Source of the DNA: Arcicella aurantiaca
GTDB lineage: Bacteria; Bacteroidota; Bacteroidia; Cytophagales; Spirosomataceae
DNA length: 64,000 nucleotides
NCBI RefSeq assembly: GCF_003148625.1
Contig: NZ_QGGO01000013.1
Coordinates: 96,839-160,838 of the forward strand
Reading direction: 5' to 3'
The translations under genes were made by a program, and so were the position numbers. The notes beneath the pieces were generated by a model, which was not told where the DNA came from, did no database searches, and saw nothing but the letters and a program-made list of their open reading frames with translations. Positions 25,814 to 33,465 of the stretch are shown piece by piece (positions within the stretch are counted from its first letter, which is position 1; each line of letters starts with the position of its first letter).

Positions 25814-26479
25814 ATGCCATTATTTGGACTCATTGCAGAAGGTCCTTCCGACCATGCGGTATTGGAAAATATTCTTTTGGGCTTATTTGAAGATGATATT
25901 TCTGATGACATAACCACTTTACAACCTATTCGTGGAGCAACCGACGAAAATGCGATTAAAGCATTTGGCGGTTGGTACAAAGTATTTGAATATTGTCGTT
26001 CAGAAGATTTCAAAGGTGCTTTTCAAAGTATTCAATATCTTGTCATCCAAATAGATACCGATGTTTCTGAACAAATTCACTATAATATAAAGCAGACGGA
26101 CGAAACAGGCAAAAAGTTTTCTCCCGAAATTTTAATAGAAAAGGTAAAAGAGAAATTTGAGCAAATTATCATCAATGAGTTTGGACAAGATTTTTGGGAT
26201 AAATACCACCAAAGAATTCTATTTGCAATTTCTGTAAATGAAATCGAATGCTGGATATTACCATTATATTACGCAGACAGAACTCAAGGAATTACTAACA
26301 ATTGCGACTATAAACTCCATCAAAAAGCTGGGAAATTTGAAAAAGAATACAAGGACTATGATAAAATATCTAAGGGATTTCGAAAAGCTAAAACACTTAA
26401 AAGTTCTTATCTTCAAAATCCAAGTTTAAAGATTTTTGTAGAATCTGTTATAGCTAAAAATATTACATTAAGCGAATAG
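25814..26479 (+). CDS. TOPRIM-like partner of the AAA ATPase
   Basis: The 221-residue protein begins LFGLIAEGPSDHAVLENIL, with the acidic Glu-Gly-x-x-Asp of TOPRIM/DUF4276-type proteins, and has IQIDTDVSE near residue 79 (the Asp-x-Asp strand) and ISVNEIECWILPLYY near 142. This order fits TOPRIM nucleases that accompany OLD-like ATPases. It sits five bases after the ATPase gene, so it is translated in the same operon. A metal-dependent nuclease acting on phage or host nucleic acid is inferred. Its stop codon abuts that of the convergent rhomboid gene with no base between. Confidence 0.6.
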   Translation: MPLFGLIAEGPSDHAVLENILLGLFEDDISDDITTLQPIRGATDENAIKAFGGWYKVFEYCRSEDFKGAFQSIQYLVIQIDTDVSEQIHYNIKQTDETGKKFSPEILIEKVKEKFEQIIINEFGQDFWDKYHQRILFAISVNEIECWILPLYYADRTQGITNNCDYKLHQKAGKFEKEYKDYDKISKGFRKAKTLKSSYLQNPSLKIFVESVIAKNITLSE

Positions 26480-27313
26480 TTACTTCCCCGAAAACCGCTC
26501 TAAAGCCTCTTTTTCACGTGCTGTAAGGCTATTTATACCTTTTAGTTGAATCTTATCTAAAATCTCATCAATTTCTTCCTGTTTGGCAGCTTTACGTTCG
26601 TTAAATTCAGCATCAATGTCTTTGTAATCTGTTTGACGAAATGAAAATTTTTCGATAAATAAATAATCGGGATGTTTGATTAGCAAAAAAATAAACGCCA
26701 AAGTTGGGGTAACAATCAAAACGATTGGCAAATAGTTTTCCTTCAAAACTTCTGGATATAAAGCAATCGCTGCTATCATGCCAAGCAATGCACCGCCCAA
26801 ATGTGCTTCGTGTCCGATATTGCTACTTCTTGATTTTATACCATAAATCGTAATTAACACGAAAAGTAAACCGTACATCCAACTACTTATTGAGAAAGGA
26901 ATTAAAAACATTCCGATTTGCATTTCGGGGAAAACAGCGATTGAGGCGAAAATTATTCCACAAACTGCTCCAGACGCACCAATCGAAGTGTATTCTCCTT
27001 CAAAACGATGAATTATTAAAGCTAAAACATTACCTCCAATTAAACTTGCGAAGAAAATAAGAAGAAAATTTACACTTCCAACGACCATTTCGAGGCTTTC
27101 CCCAAAAGAAAAAAAAGTATATAAATTAAAAATCAAGTGAAACCAAGAGCCATGCAGAAAGCCCGAAGAAATCATACGATGATATTCTTTAAACTTTAAA
27201 ATTCCATCAATATTAAAAGCGTATTTATTAAAAAACCGCTGATTCTGGAATCCTTGAAAAGAAAATATAATAGTAATTATTGTTAAAAATAAGGTTATTG
27301 GAGTGTTCATCAT
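26480..27313 (-). CDS. Rhomboid-family intramembrane serine protease
   Basis: I start at the ATG pair at 27313 (27310 is equally possible) because a TTG further up adds a hydrophilic stretch. The 277-residue membrane protein has six or more hydrophobic segments and both catalytic elements: GASGAVCG near residue 113 (nucleophile Ser) and HEAHLGGALLG near 168 (His). The C-terminal 60 residues are polar (KAAKQEEIDEILDKIQLKG) and end in a small helix, common in Bacteroidota rhomboids. It cleaves membrane protein substrates inside the bilayer; these are not known. Confidence 0.9.
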   Translation of the reverse strand: MMNTPITLFLTIITIIFSFQGFQNQRFFNKYAFNIDGILKFKEYHRMISSGFLHGSWFHLIFNLYTFFSFGESLEMVVGSVNFLLIFFASLIGGNVLALIIHRFEGEYTSIGASGAVCGIIFASIAVFPEMQIGMFLIPFSISSWMYGLLFVLITIYGIKSRSSNIGHEAHLGGALLGMIAAIALYPEVLKENYLPIVLIVTPTLAFIFLLIKHPDYLFIEKFSFRQTDYKDIDAEFNERKAAKQEEIDEILDKIQLKGINSLTAREKEALERFSGK

Positions 27314-27417
27314 ACGTAAAAAACAGTTTATTGACAAAAGTCATCACTAACATAATCATTTCTATTGAACTGTTTGTGTTAGTAATTGAGTAATTTTGAG
27401 GTATCAAACATCATTCC

Positions 27418-27924
27418 ATGATATATACAGAAGAAACCATCGACCAATTCAACGAAGAAAGTCGTTTAAAATATCCAGAAAATAGAAAATTTTTCGACCG
27501 AATAAAAAATAAAAAGCTCAAAAATTTAGACCAAGCTTTTCATCCTAAACATGATGAAGTTTTTGAAAAAATTGATTGTCTAAACTGTGGAAATTGCTGT
27601 AAAACAACCAGCCCTGTTTTTACAGATATTGACATCGACAGAATTGCAAAACACCTCAGAATACGCCCTGCGGAACTCGTAAAGCAACATTTACACCTCG
27701 ACTCTGATGGAGATTTTGTCTTAAATTCATCACCTTGTACGTTTTTAGGTTCAGATAATTATTGCTCAATTTATGATTATCGACCAAAAGCTTGTCGTGA
27801 ATATCCTCATACAGACAGGAAAAATATTGCCAGTATTTTGCCTCTAACTTTAGAGAATACAAAAGTCTGTCCTGCTGTATTTGAAATCGTTGAGCAACTC
27901 AAAAGTGCAGGTCTTGGTAAATAA
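27418..27924 (+). CDS. YkgJ-type Cys-cluster protein
   Basis: The 168-residue protein has the cluster CLNCGNCCKT (59-67 region) and the second group CTFLGSDNYCSIYDYRPKACREYPHT near 103-128, the signature of UPF0153/YkgJ proteins. The eight or so Cys residues can bind zinc or an Fe-S cluster. Function is not established. It lies 104 bases from the divergent rhomboid gene. Confidence 0.88.
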   Translation: MIYTEETIDQFNEESRLKYPENRKFFDRIKNKKLKNLDQAFHPKHDEVFEKIDCLNCGNCCKTTSPVFTDIDIDRIAKHLRIRPAELVKQHLHLDSDGDFVLNSSPCTFLGSDNYCSIYDYRPKACREYPHTDRKNIASILPLTLENTKVCPAVFEIVEQLKSAGLGK

Positions 27925-27997
27925 TATAAAAATATACCGTAATTTTGAGCTCCCAAAAAACTATATAAACATTAACTATTAAATATTTTCTGAATTA

Positions 27998-28909
27998 ATG
28001 GCGGCAATCGAGTATTTAGGTATTGATATTGGCGGAACAAACGTCAAAATGGGCATTGTAAATGCTGAGACAGGACACATTTCTAATTTTTACAGCCACG
28101 ATAGTGTTAGTTGGAGAAAATCAGGACATTTTGAAGAGCGTCTCGGAGAGGCTATTGCGTTACAACTGATTGACCATAAACATATTAACAAAGTTGGCAT
28201 AGGTTTACCAGGAATGATTGATTCATCACGGACTACGCCAGTTGAAATTACGGCAATTCCAGAATTAAATAACGTTCCATTAGTGGAAGTGCTAAAAAAA
28301 CGTTTTCCAACGGTAGATTTCTTCTTAGAAAATGATGCTAATGCAGCAGCTTTAGGAGAATTTTATTTCGGAGAAGAAAGAATCGACGAAAGCTATATCT
28401 TTATTACGTTAGGAACTGGTGTTGGTGGAGCTGCAATTATCAATAAAAAAGTATTTACTGGCGGACGTGGAAATGCCATGGAACCTGGTCATACGCCTTC
28501 AGCGAATGGTAAAGTATTAGAGAGAAACATTGGTAAAAATGAATTATTAGACTTAGCAAACTCTATGCGTAAGAGTTTTATCGGAGAAACTCATTTACCT
28601 GATGATGAAACGATTACAACAACAGGATTAGTAGCTGCTGCTGGAGAAGGTGACGTTTTGGCTCTCCAAATTTTTGAGAGAGTTGGTGAATTATTAGGCG
28701 AAAGTCTTTGCCATTTAATCGCTATTCTTGACATCAATTTAATCTTAGTTGGTGGTGGTTTATCGGCTTCGTTTGACTATATTCTTCCAGCCATAAACAA
28801 GACGTTTGGGCAATGGCTTACTAAATATCATGCCGAAGGATTGACCGTTACAAGAGCAACTTTAGGCAATGATGCAGGACTTTTAGGAGCTGCGTCATTA
28901 TGTTTTTAG
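27998..28909 (+). CDS. ROK-family sugar kinase (glucokinase-like)
   Basis: A 303-residue ROK protein: phosphate loop GIDIGGTNVKMGIV (8-21), catalytic LENDANAAALGE (about 111-122) and GTGVGGAAI (about 137). It would phosphorylate glucose or a related hexose with ATP. The segment after MEPGHT has no CxCGxxGC zinc motif, present in most ROK kinases and NagC-type repressors; this zinc-free variant occurs in Bacteroidota. No DNA-binding domain is present, so it is a kinase and not a repressor. Confidence 0.85.
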   Translation: MAAIEYLGIDIGGTNVKMGIVNAETGHISNFYSHDSVSWRKSGHFEERLGEAIALQLIDHKHINKVGIGLPGMIDSSRTTPVEITAIPELNNVPLVEVLKKRFPTVDFFLENDANAAALGEFYFGEERIDESYIFITLGTGVGGAAIINKKVFTGGRGNAMEPGHTPSANGKVLERNIGKNELLDLANSMRKSFIGETHLPDDETITTTGLVAAAGEGDVLALQIFERVGELLGESLCHLIAILDINLILVGGGLSASFDYILPAINKTFGQWLTKYHAEGLTVTRATLGNDAGLLGAASLCF

Positions 28910-28968
28910 TAATATTCTTAGAAAAATTAAAATAAATCTTTCCATAGCAATACGGTTGTAAAAAATAG

Positions 28969-28999
28969 TTTGATAATCTAATTTTTATCATCATCTTTG
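28969..28999 (+). promoter_or_regulatory. Promoter of acpP
   Basis: TTTG at 28969-28972, a 19-base spacer and CATCTTTG at 28992-28999, one base off TAnnTTTG. The start codon is 32 bases further on. Confidence 0.55.
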
Positions 29000-29031
29000 C
29001 ACCGTTTTTCTAACCAAAATTCGTTCTTAAA

Positions 29032-29268
29032 ATGGCAGACATTGCAGAAAAAGTAAAAGGCATTATCGTCGAGAAATTAGGCGTTGACGCAGCAGAAGTT
29101 ACAACAGAGGCTTCATTCACAAATGACTTGGGTGCAGACTCATTGGATACAGTAGAGTTAATCATGGAATTTGAAAAAGAATTCAACGTATCTATTCCAG
29201 ATGATCAAGCTGAAAACATCCAAACAGTTGGACAGGCAATCACATATCTTGAAGAAAACGCCAAGTAA
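29032..29268 (+). CDS. acpP: Acyl carrier protein
   Basis: A 78-residue acidic helical protein that carries acyl chains on a 4'-phosphopantetheine arm. The attachment Ser is in [14 protein letters not shown] (about residues 33-46). Size and charge are typical. It starts the acpP-fabF-rnc cluster, widely conserved in bacteria. A long hairpin lies between it and fabF. Confidence 0.98.
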   Translation: MADIAEKVKGIIVEKLGVDAAEVTTEASFTNDLGADSLDTVELIMEFEKEFNVSIPDDQAENIQTVGQAITYLEENAK

Positions 29269-29281
29269 TTGAAACTTCTTT

Positions 29282-29353
29282 ATGTGCTAATTTGAAAATG
29301 AAATTATGGGTTCTTCGTGGACTATAATTTTATGACAGATTAGCACATTTTTA
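29282..29353 (+). terminator. Long hairpin between acpP and fabF
   Basis: ATGTGCTAATTTG pairs with CAGATTAGCACAT (one mismatch) and AAATTAT pairs with ATAATTT further in; five T residues follow. As acpP is needed in far larger amounts than fabF, it may be a partial terminator. Confidence 0.65.
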
Positions 29354-29423
29354 TTGATTTTCAGATTAAATTGTTCAAATTTGAAAAATCATTGATTTTC
29401 ATACAACCGAGATTTGCTAAAAC

Positions 29424-30674
29424 ATGAAAAGTTTTAAAAGAGTAGTTGTTACGGGTATCGGAGCATTGACTCCTATCGGAAATAACGTCCCAGAATATTG
29501 GGAAGGACTAAAAAATGGCGTAAGCGGTTGCGACCATATCACAAGATTTGATGCTGAGAAATTCCGTACACGCATTGCTTGTGAGTTAAAGAACTTTGAC
29601 ATTACAAAATTTATTCCTCGTCAGGATGCCCGCAAAATGGATATGTTCACTCAGTTTGGTATTGTTGCCTCTGATGAAGCCATTATTGACTCAGGTCTTG
29701 ACCTCGAAAAAATTGATAAAAATAAAGTTGGAGTAATTTGGGGTTCGGGTATTGGTGGACTAAAAACCTTTGAAGACGAAATGATTTATTTCGGCAAAGG
29801 TGATGGAACTCCAAAAATCAATCCTTTCTTTATTCCAAAAATGATTGCGGATTCGGCTTCGGGAAATATCTCGATTCGTCATGGATTTCGTGGACCCAAC
29901 TACGTGACAGTTTCGGCGTGTTCTTCAGCAAATAATGCCATCATTGACGCATTTAATTATATCCGTTTGGGTAGAATTAATATCTGTGTAACGGGTGGTT
30001 CTGAGGCTGCTGTTACCATTGCCAGTGTCGGTGGTTTTACAGCCATGCGTGCCATGTCTGAACGCAATGATGACCCTAAAACAGCTTCTCGTCCATACGA
30101 CAAAGACCGTGATGGTTTTGTGGTTGGAGAAGGTGCAGGAGCATTAATTTTAGAAGACTATGACCATGCAATTGCACGTGGAGCAAAGATTTATGCTGAA
30201 TTAATCGGTGGTGGCTTCTCTTCTGATGCGTATCATATCACTGCTCCACACCCAGATGGTTACGGAGCGTTATTGTCGATGCAAGATGCTTTAGATGATG
30301 CAGGCATTAAACCTGAGGAAGTAGATTATATCAATACACATGGTACTTCTACGCCATTAGGTGACCCACAAGAATTAAAAGCTATTGTTGATTGTTTTGG
30401 CGACCATGCTTATAAAATGAATATCAGCTCGACTAAATCTATGACTGGTCACCTTTTAGGTGGTGCTGGGGCAGTAGAAGCAGTCGCTTGTATTTTAGCA
30501 ATGCAACATAATTTAGTTCCTCCAACAATCAATCATTTCACAGAAGACCCTGAGGTAGATAATAAATTGAATTTAACACTCAATACTGCCCAAGAACGTG
30601 AAATCAACGTTGCTTTAAGTAATGGTTTTGGTTTTGGCGGTCACAACGCAACCGTAATTTTTAAGAAAATATAA
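29424..30674 (+). CDS. fabF: Beta-ketoacyl-ACP synthase II
   Basis: The 416-residue thiolase-fold enzyme condenses malonyl-ACP with acyl-ACP. Visible: VVVTGIGALTPIGN (8-21), nucleophile Cys in TVSACSSANNA (about 165), first His in THGTSTPLGD (about 305) and second His in MTGHLLGGAGAVE (about 342), and the C-terminal NGFGFGGHN. This is the Cys-His-His triad of KAS II. It lies after acpP and before rnc. Confidence 0.97.
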   Translation: MKSFKRVVVTGIGALTPIGNNVPEYWEGLKNGVSGCDHITRFDAEKFRTRIACELKNFDITKFIPRQDARKMDMFTQFGIVASDEAIIDSGLDLEKIDKNKVGVIWGSGIGGLKTFEDEMIYFGKGDGTPKINPFFIPKMIADSASGNISIRHGFRGPNYVTVSACSSANNAIIDAFNYIRLGRINICVTGGSEAAVTIASVGGFTAMRAMSERNDDPKTASRPYDKDRDGFVVGEGAGALILEDYDHAIARGAKIYAELIGGGFSSDAYHITAPHPDGYGALLSMQDALDDAGIKPEEVDYINTHGTSTPLGDPQELKAIVDCFGDHAYKMNISSTKSMTGHLLGGAGAVEAVACILAMQHNLVPPTINHFTEDPEVDNKLNLTLNTAQEREINVALSNGFGFGGHNATVIFKKI

Positions 30675-30797
30675 AAACAGAGAACAGTAAACAGTTATCA
30701 GTAAACAGTAAAATAAGTTATTAAACACGATTTAAGACTTATAACTGATAATAAATATTATACTAATAACTGTTTACTGATAACTGGTAACTGAACA
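30675..30797. repeat. Word-type inverted repeat between fabF and rnc
   Basis: CAGTAAACAGTTATCAGTAA on the left is echoed by TAACTGTTTACTGATAACTG on the right. The element fills the whole gap and ends just before the rnc ATG. Confidence 0.7.
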
Positions 30798-30799
30798 CA

Positions 30800-31531
30800 A
30801 TGCTTTCACCCATTCTTGATTTTTTTTCCAGCGACCCCAAGGATAAAAAGCTGAAAAATGCTATCGAACATATCATAGGCGAAAATCCGTCTAATTTGAC
30901 ATTGTATCGTTTGGCATTTATGCACGCCTCGGTTTCAAAAGAAACAGTTTCTAAAAGTTATAGAGAGTCCAACGAAAGACTTGAATTTTTAGGAGATTCA
31001 GTTTTGGGGATGATTACAGCCGAATATTTATTTAAAAAATTTCCGTTTAAAGACGAAGGATTTTTAACTGAAATTCGTTCGAGAATGGTAAGTCGTGAAT
31101 CATTAAACGTCGTAGCTCGCAAAATGGGCATTGATAAATTGGTTGAATATGATGGAAACCGCAAAACTGTTCTCACTCGTACTTCTATGTATGGGGATGC
31201 TTTTGAGGCTCTCATCGGAGCAATTTATTTAGACAAAGGTTTTAGATTTACACGTTCATTCATTATCAAAAAAATACTAACACAACATTTTGATATTGAG
31301 ACAGTTGTATCAAACAATCCAAACTTCAAATCTCTTATTATTGAATGGGCTCAACGAGAAGGAAAAGCCATTCGTTTTGATATTGTAGAAGAAGGCTCAA
31401 AACACAACAAAGAATTTACTGCTACCATTTTTGTAGCAGAAGAGGCATTCTCGGTCGGACAAGGTTATTCTAAGAAAAAAGCTGAACAAACCGCAGCCAT
31501 GAAAGCTTGTGAAAAGTTAGAAATTAGCTAA
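30800..31531 (+). CDS. rnc: Ribonuclease III
   Basis: A 243-residue double-strand RNase that processes rRNA and regulatory RNAs. The catalytic signature NERLEFLGDSVLG is near residues 58-70, with the second acidic site in DAFEALIGAIYLD near 134-146. The C-terminal dsRNA-binding domain (about 170-240) ends KKKAEQTAAMKACEKL. It follows fabF as in many bacteria. Confidence 0.96.
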   Translation: MLSPILDFFSSDPKDKKLKNAIEHIIGENPSNLTLYRLAFMHASVSKETVSKSYRESNERLEFLGDSVLGMITAEYLFKKFPFKDEGFLTEIRSRMVSRESLNVVARKMGIDKLVEYDGNRKTVLTRTSMYGDAFEALIGAIYLDKGFRFTRSFIIKKILTQHFDIETVVSNNPNFKSLIIEWAQREGKAIRFDIVEEGSKHNKEFTATIFVAEEAFSVGQGYSKKKAEQTAAMKACEKLEIS

Positions 31532-31546
31532 ACGCTCTATATTCAC

Positions 31547-31590
31547 AATAAAAAATCCTGAAGACCTCAAACTCTTCAGGATTTTTTATT
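31547..31590. terminator. Bidirectional terminator after rnc
   Basis: An exact 18-base-pair stem (31547-31564 with 31573-31590) built on ATCCTGAAGA with an 8-base loop and A/T tracts at both ends. Confidence 0.88.
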
Positions 31591-31595
31591 ATGAT

Positions 31596-31982
31596 TTAGT
31601 AAATTCGTACAGTTCCTTTCAGATTTCCCTTACATTTTTTGTAACAAATAGTTCGTATTTCAACTTGATTTGAATAACAATCACTCTCATAAGTGGTATC
31701 AATATTCGCACTCTTTTTGAGTTTTATCACATTAGTAATTCCACCAACCAATACATCAACATCTTCACTGATTTCTCCTTGTATTTTTACCCTAATTCGA
31801 GTAATATCTGGATTGTAAGGAAATTGTAAAAAAACAGATTTCCCTGTTGCTATACCCTTAAATTCAAATTCTTTTTTATATTCAGAAAAATTTTCTGAGT
31901 AGATTACAAGTAGAAGAAGAAAAACAATGCCACCAATCACAGTATATAAAATACCTTTGAGAACCTTATAGAGTATATTCAT
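31596..31982 (-). CDS. Single-pass membrane protein, unknown
   Basis: I do not recognise this 128-residue protein. One membrane segment (about residues 8-27: GILYTVIGGIVFLLLLVIY) is followed by a predicted beta-rich outer domain with strands such as FQVKIQGEI-like RIRVKIQGEISEDVDVLV and a Cys-rich end (CYSNQVEIRTICYKKC, four Cys) that could form disulphides in the periplasm. It has no operon partner. Confidence 0.6.
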   Translation of the reverse strand: MNILYKVLKGILYTVIGGIVFLLLLVIYSENFSEYKKEFEFKGIATGKSVFLQFPYNPDITRIRVKIQGEISEDVDVLVGGITNVIKLKKSANIDTTYESDCYSNQVEIRTICYKKCKGNLKGTVRIY

Positions 31983-32221
31983 GAAAAAATATATTTAGAT
32001 TAAGAACCAGCAAATTTACTCACTAAATTATATTTCTTTCTCCTCTTTCAAAATCTTTGGTTTAGTTTTTGCGTTCTACTGAAAGGATTAATGTAATTTT
32101 GAAAAAGTATTGGACACAACACATAAAAGTATTGAATTGCTAAGTGAAAAATCAACAAACTGTCCATTGATTAAAATTTACCCCACCCCATTTCAATAAA
32201 ATTAAAACTTTATAAGAAAGC

Positions 32222-33358
32222 ATGAAGTTAGATTTGTCGGCAATAGAAAGCTACGGGCGTCAGTACGCTGCCAAAGTATGTGATGATTTTTTTAATAGAA
32301 CTGCCACCATCAATGGTCAGCAAATATTGAAATTGAGCAATGTTGCTCAAGTCAATATGTTTGTGGTTAGTGACCTATTTGAGCGTTGGAAAGCCGATAC
32401 AGAAGCCTTTAAAAGTCCGTATTTCAATTTTGAACATGAAGATGTTAAAGCCGCTCTAAAAACTTTCATGAACACTGCCTCACAACACATTATGGTGAAA
32501 CGTGAGGACTTCGAACCGATGCTTTCGAGTGCTGTAAATAGAACAATTGTACTTTTATTAGACCCAAGTAAGCATTTTGACGAGTTTGTTCGTGACTCTC
32601 CTGATTTTACGTTGACCAAAGACCGTTTGGCTCAATTAACAAAATATACTAAAATTAACGGACAGGTTTCAAAAGCATTAACCGAAAAATTAGGTGATGA
32701 GGAGAAAGTTTACGTTACAACGGCTTTAGGTTGGTTAAACGAAATTGGAGAAAAAGGCGAATTTGAAAATCCAGACAAATATTTGGATATGCTTTCGGCA
32801 ACGGTGGCATTGAAAAAAGAAGATTTTATCAAATCAACTCCAAAAATTCTTGCTGAAGATTCTTCTGCATTAAAAATGTCACAATCTTTCTTTGACCTTG
32901 ATAGCGAAGAAGAATTAGACGATGAAGATGCCCCACTCCCAACTGTGGCACAAGTTCAAGCTAAGTTTGAGCAAGATGGCCCTGTTGCAGATGTAAAATT
33001 ACCCGGTTTAGACCGTCTAAATGATACTTTCATTGATGATTTGCCAACGGTAAATGATTTATTGAAAAAAGAAGTTATTGGTAGTGGAACACCATTATCT
33101 GAATTGGCATTTAAACGTCCTATCAAAAGTATCGTTGATGGTGTAAGTATCAATCAGAAATTTGTTTTCATCGGAAAACTATTCGATGGAGATATTAATT
33201 CTTACAATAAAGCCATTGAAGATTTAGATAATTGCCTGAACTTTGGAGATGCTAAAAACCTAATGAACAAGGCTTTAGCACCAAAATACAATTGGATTAT
33301 GGCAGCCGAAGAAGCTAATGATTTCTTGGAAGTGGTTAGTCGTAAATTTCAATCATAG
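32222..33358 (+). CDS. Cytoplasmic helical protein, unknown
   Basis: I do not recognise this 378-residue protein. It has no signal peptide or membrane segment and is predicted mostly helical. Residues 219-232 form a very acidic linker (DLDSEEELDDEDA) between an N-terminal region (1-215) and a shorter C-terminal domain (about 285-378, RPIKSIVDGVSINQKFVFIGKLFDGD). It stands alone between rnc and the HHH barrel gene and ends in a terminator. The codon use is like that of its neighbours, so it is probably a native conserved Bacteroidota gene. Confidence 0.75.
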   Translation: MKLDLSAIESYGRQYAAKVCDDFFNRTATINGQQILKLSNVAQVNMFVVSDLFERWKADTEAFKSPYFNFEHEDVKAALKTFMNTASQHIMVKREDFEPMLSSAVNRTIVLLLDPSKHFDEFVRDSPDFTLTKDRLAQLTKYTKINGQVSKALTEKLGDEEKVYVTTALGWLNEIGEKGEFENPDKYLDMLSATVALKKEDFIKSTPKILAEDSSALKMSQSFFDLDSEEELDDEDAPLPTVAQVQAKFEQDGPVADVKLPGLDRLNDTFIDDLPTVNDLLKKEVIGSGTPLSELAFKRPIKSIVDGVSINQKFVFIGKLFDGDINSYNKAIEDLDNCLNFGDAKNLMNKALAPKYNWIMAAEEANDFLEVVSRKFQS

Positions 33359-33407
33359 TAAAAGACTTGTAAATCTTCACAAGATTTTTTAATTTAGAAT
33401 TATCATG

Positions 33408-33436
33408 AAGCCCATTTGAAAGAATGGGCTTTTCTA
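33408..33436 (+). terminator. Terminator before the HHH barrel gene
   Basis: AAGCCCATT and AATGGGCTT form an exact 9-base-pair stem with a short loop, followed by a T-rich tail. Confidence 0.75.
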
Positions 33437-33465
33437 CTTTATCACATTTATACTTTTAGTTCTCA

